A stretch of DNA of 6,562 nt from an uncultured Lachnospiraceae bacterium (GTDB lineage Bacteria; Bacillota_A; Clostridia; Lachnospirales; Lachnospiraceae): positions 1 to 6,562 of the forward strand of contig CAMWMM010000287.1 of the NCBI GenBank assembly GCA_947175285.1, in the 5' to 3' direction. Shown here in pieces: positions 5,805-6,562 of this stretch; the first letter of the stretch is position 1, and every line of letters starts with the position of its first letter. The notes under the pieces were generated by a model. That model made no database searches and was not told where the DNA came from. It was given only the letters and a program-made list of their open reading frames with translations. The translations under genes and the position numbers were made by a program.

Positions 5805-6562
5805 GATTCATCCGGTAACTTTTCGGACTTACCCCAAATTTCTTTTTAAACGCTTTGGAAAACACAAGCTGGTCGTTATAGCCAACCTGACTTGATATCT
5901 CTTTAATGGACATTGTAGTGCTGACAAGAAGATTGGCGGATTTATGCATACGGAAGTCTATTAAAAAGTTCTGAATGGAAATATTAAGTTCTTTCTGGAA
6001 TACATGGTTCAGATGAGCACGGCTGATGCCGATGCTGTCAGCGATGTCGGATACACTGATTCCCTGCATATACATTTTTTTAATATAATCAATCGCGTGG
6101 TTTACATAAGTGTTATCGCTATATCCGGTTTCCACATAATTGTCTTTCCACGTATGCAAGGCATGATGCCTGGCAAGGATAGCAAACAGTTTCAGCAGAA
6201 TGGACTCACGGTAAAGATCATCGGAAAAGCCGGTCTCCCTATGCTCGAATAAATCATCGAAACAGTTCATATACTCATCGGGAGCAGGGGCAGGAAGCGT
6301 TAGATGGTTTTTGGAGAAACCACAATTCTTTAATATGGTATCAACTCTTATGCCCTTGAATCCAATCCATACATAAGCCCAGGGGTTGTTTACATCTGCA
6401 CAATAAACAACAGGCTCATTGGGATAGACTAAGAACATCTGACCGGGACTAAGATACCATGTGCTTCCGTTTGCCGAATAAAATCCCTCACCCGACAAAA
6501 TAAAATGAAGAATATATTCATCACGGGCAGCAGAGACTGCATGATAAGGTTTGCAATATTCT
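5794..6562 (-). CDS. AraC/XylS-family transcription regulator, 5' end cut by the window edge
   Basis: The frame is open from the TAG at 5794-5796 to the right edge, giving 255 visible residues. A TTG at 6498 is not the start: the 21 residues before it (including ARDEYILHFILSGEG across the junction) match the conserved N-terminal region of AraC-type sensors, so perhaps 20-40 residues are missing. Visible residues 1-85 form a cupin-like ligand-binding domain (RDEY-ILHF-LSGEG, then LSPGQMFLVYPNEP and WAYVWIGFKG). After a helical linker the C-terminus has two helix-turn-helix units: SVSDIADSIGISRAHLNHVFQKELN (about 169-192) and SIKEISSQVGYNDQLVFSKAFKKKFGVSPKSYR (about 218-249), the second being the AraC signature. 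Relatives with this layout in Firmicutes often activate sugar-use operons (MsmR-like), in response to a bound sugar. The target genes are probably beyond the right edge. Confidence 0.93.
   Translation of the reverse strand, partial: EYCKPYHAVSAARDEYILHFILSGEGFYSANGSTWYLSPGQMFLVYPNEPVVYCADVNNPWAYVWIGFKGIRVDTILKNCGFSKNHLTLPAPAPDEYMNCFDDLFEHRETGFSDDLYRESILLKLFAILARHHALHTWKDNYVETGYSDNTYVNHAIDYIKKMYMQGISVSDIADSIGISRAHLNHVFQKELNISIQNFLIDFRMHKSANLLVSTTMSIKEISSQVGYNDQLVFSKAFKKKFGVSPKSYRMNQKK

Noticed and set aside
6004..6252. Plus-strand open frame of 82 codons inside the AraC-type gene
   Set aside because: It is antisense to a regulator with a clear double helix-turn-helix domain, and has no ribosome site or motif.
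1..6562. Search for CRISPR arrays, insertion sequences, tRNA/rRNA genes and phage att sites
   Set aside because: No spaced direct repeats, transposase motifs, paired terminal inverted repeats or tRNA-like folds were seen by eye.

Overview
The window looks like ordinary chromosome from a Gram-positive anaerobe, most likely a Clostridia/Lachnospiraceae-type gut bacterium. This is inferred from moderate GC, AGGAG-type ribosome sites, tight co-directional gene packing, and the style of the proteins (a threonine-aldolase-fold enzyme, a lone HD phosphohydrolase, an AraC-type sugar regulator). No rRNA, tRNA, CRISPR array, insertion sequence or phage gene is visible.

Region 1 (1-4144, plus strand) is a likely operon of five genes: the 3' part of a small multi-pass membrane protein (open to the left edge), a ketopantoate-reductase-family NADP(H) oxidoreductase, a PLP-dependent threonine-aldolase-family enzyme, a GNAT N-acetyltransferase and an MFS exporter. 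The first two overlap by the 4 bases ATGA and the others are 18-34 bases apart. Two metabolic enzymes, an acetyltransferase and a transporter together suggest handling or export of a small amino- or hydroxy-acid-like compound, but nothing in the sequence names the substrate. The acetyltransferase gene is clearly more AT-rich than its neighbours and may be a later arrival.

Region 2 (4142-4743) starts with a convergent junction: the MFS stop and the stop of a minus-strand HD-domain gene are 5 bases apart. A GC-rich hairpin inside the MFS 3' end is placed where it could end the HD transcript. The 99-bp divergent spacer upstream of the HD gene has a very good promoter toward it (TTGACT-17-TATGAT) and a weaker, overlapping one toward the next plus-strand gene.

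Region 3 (4744-5796) encodes an unrecognised 324-residue single-anchor membrane protein with a six-cysteine exported part. After it come 75 bp of GC-rich, hairpin-forming spacer with a strong rho-independent terminator on the plus strand and an A-rich left flank that could end transcription from the other side.

Region 4 (5794-6562, minus strand) is an AraC/XylS-family regulator with an N-terminal cupin-like sensor domain. Its reading frame is open to the right edge, so its true start is outside the window and the genes it controls are probably there too.

I found no convincing new defence, mobile or RNA system. The points most worth a second look are the unknown exported protein, the structured bidirectional terminator spacer, the overlapping divergent promoters, and the mixed enzyme/acetyltransferase/exporter operon.
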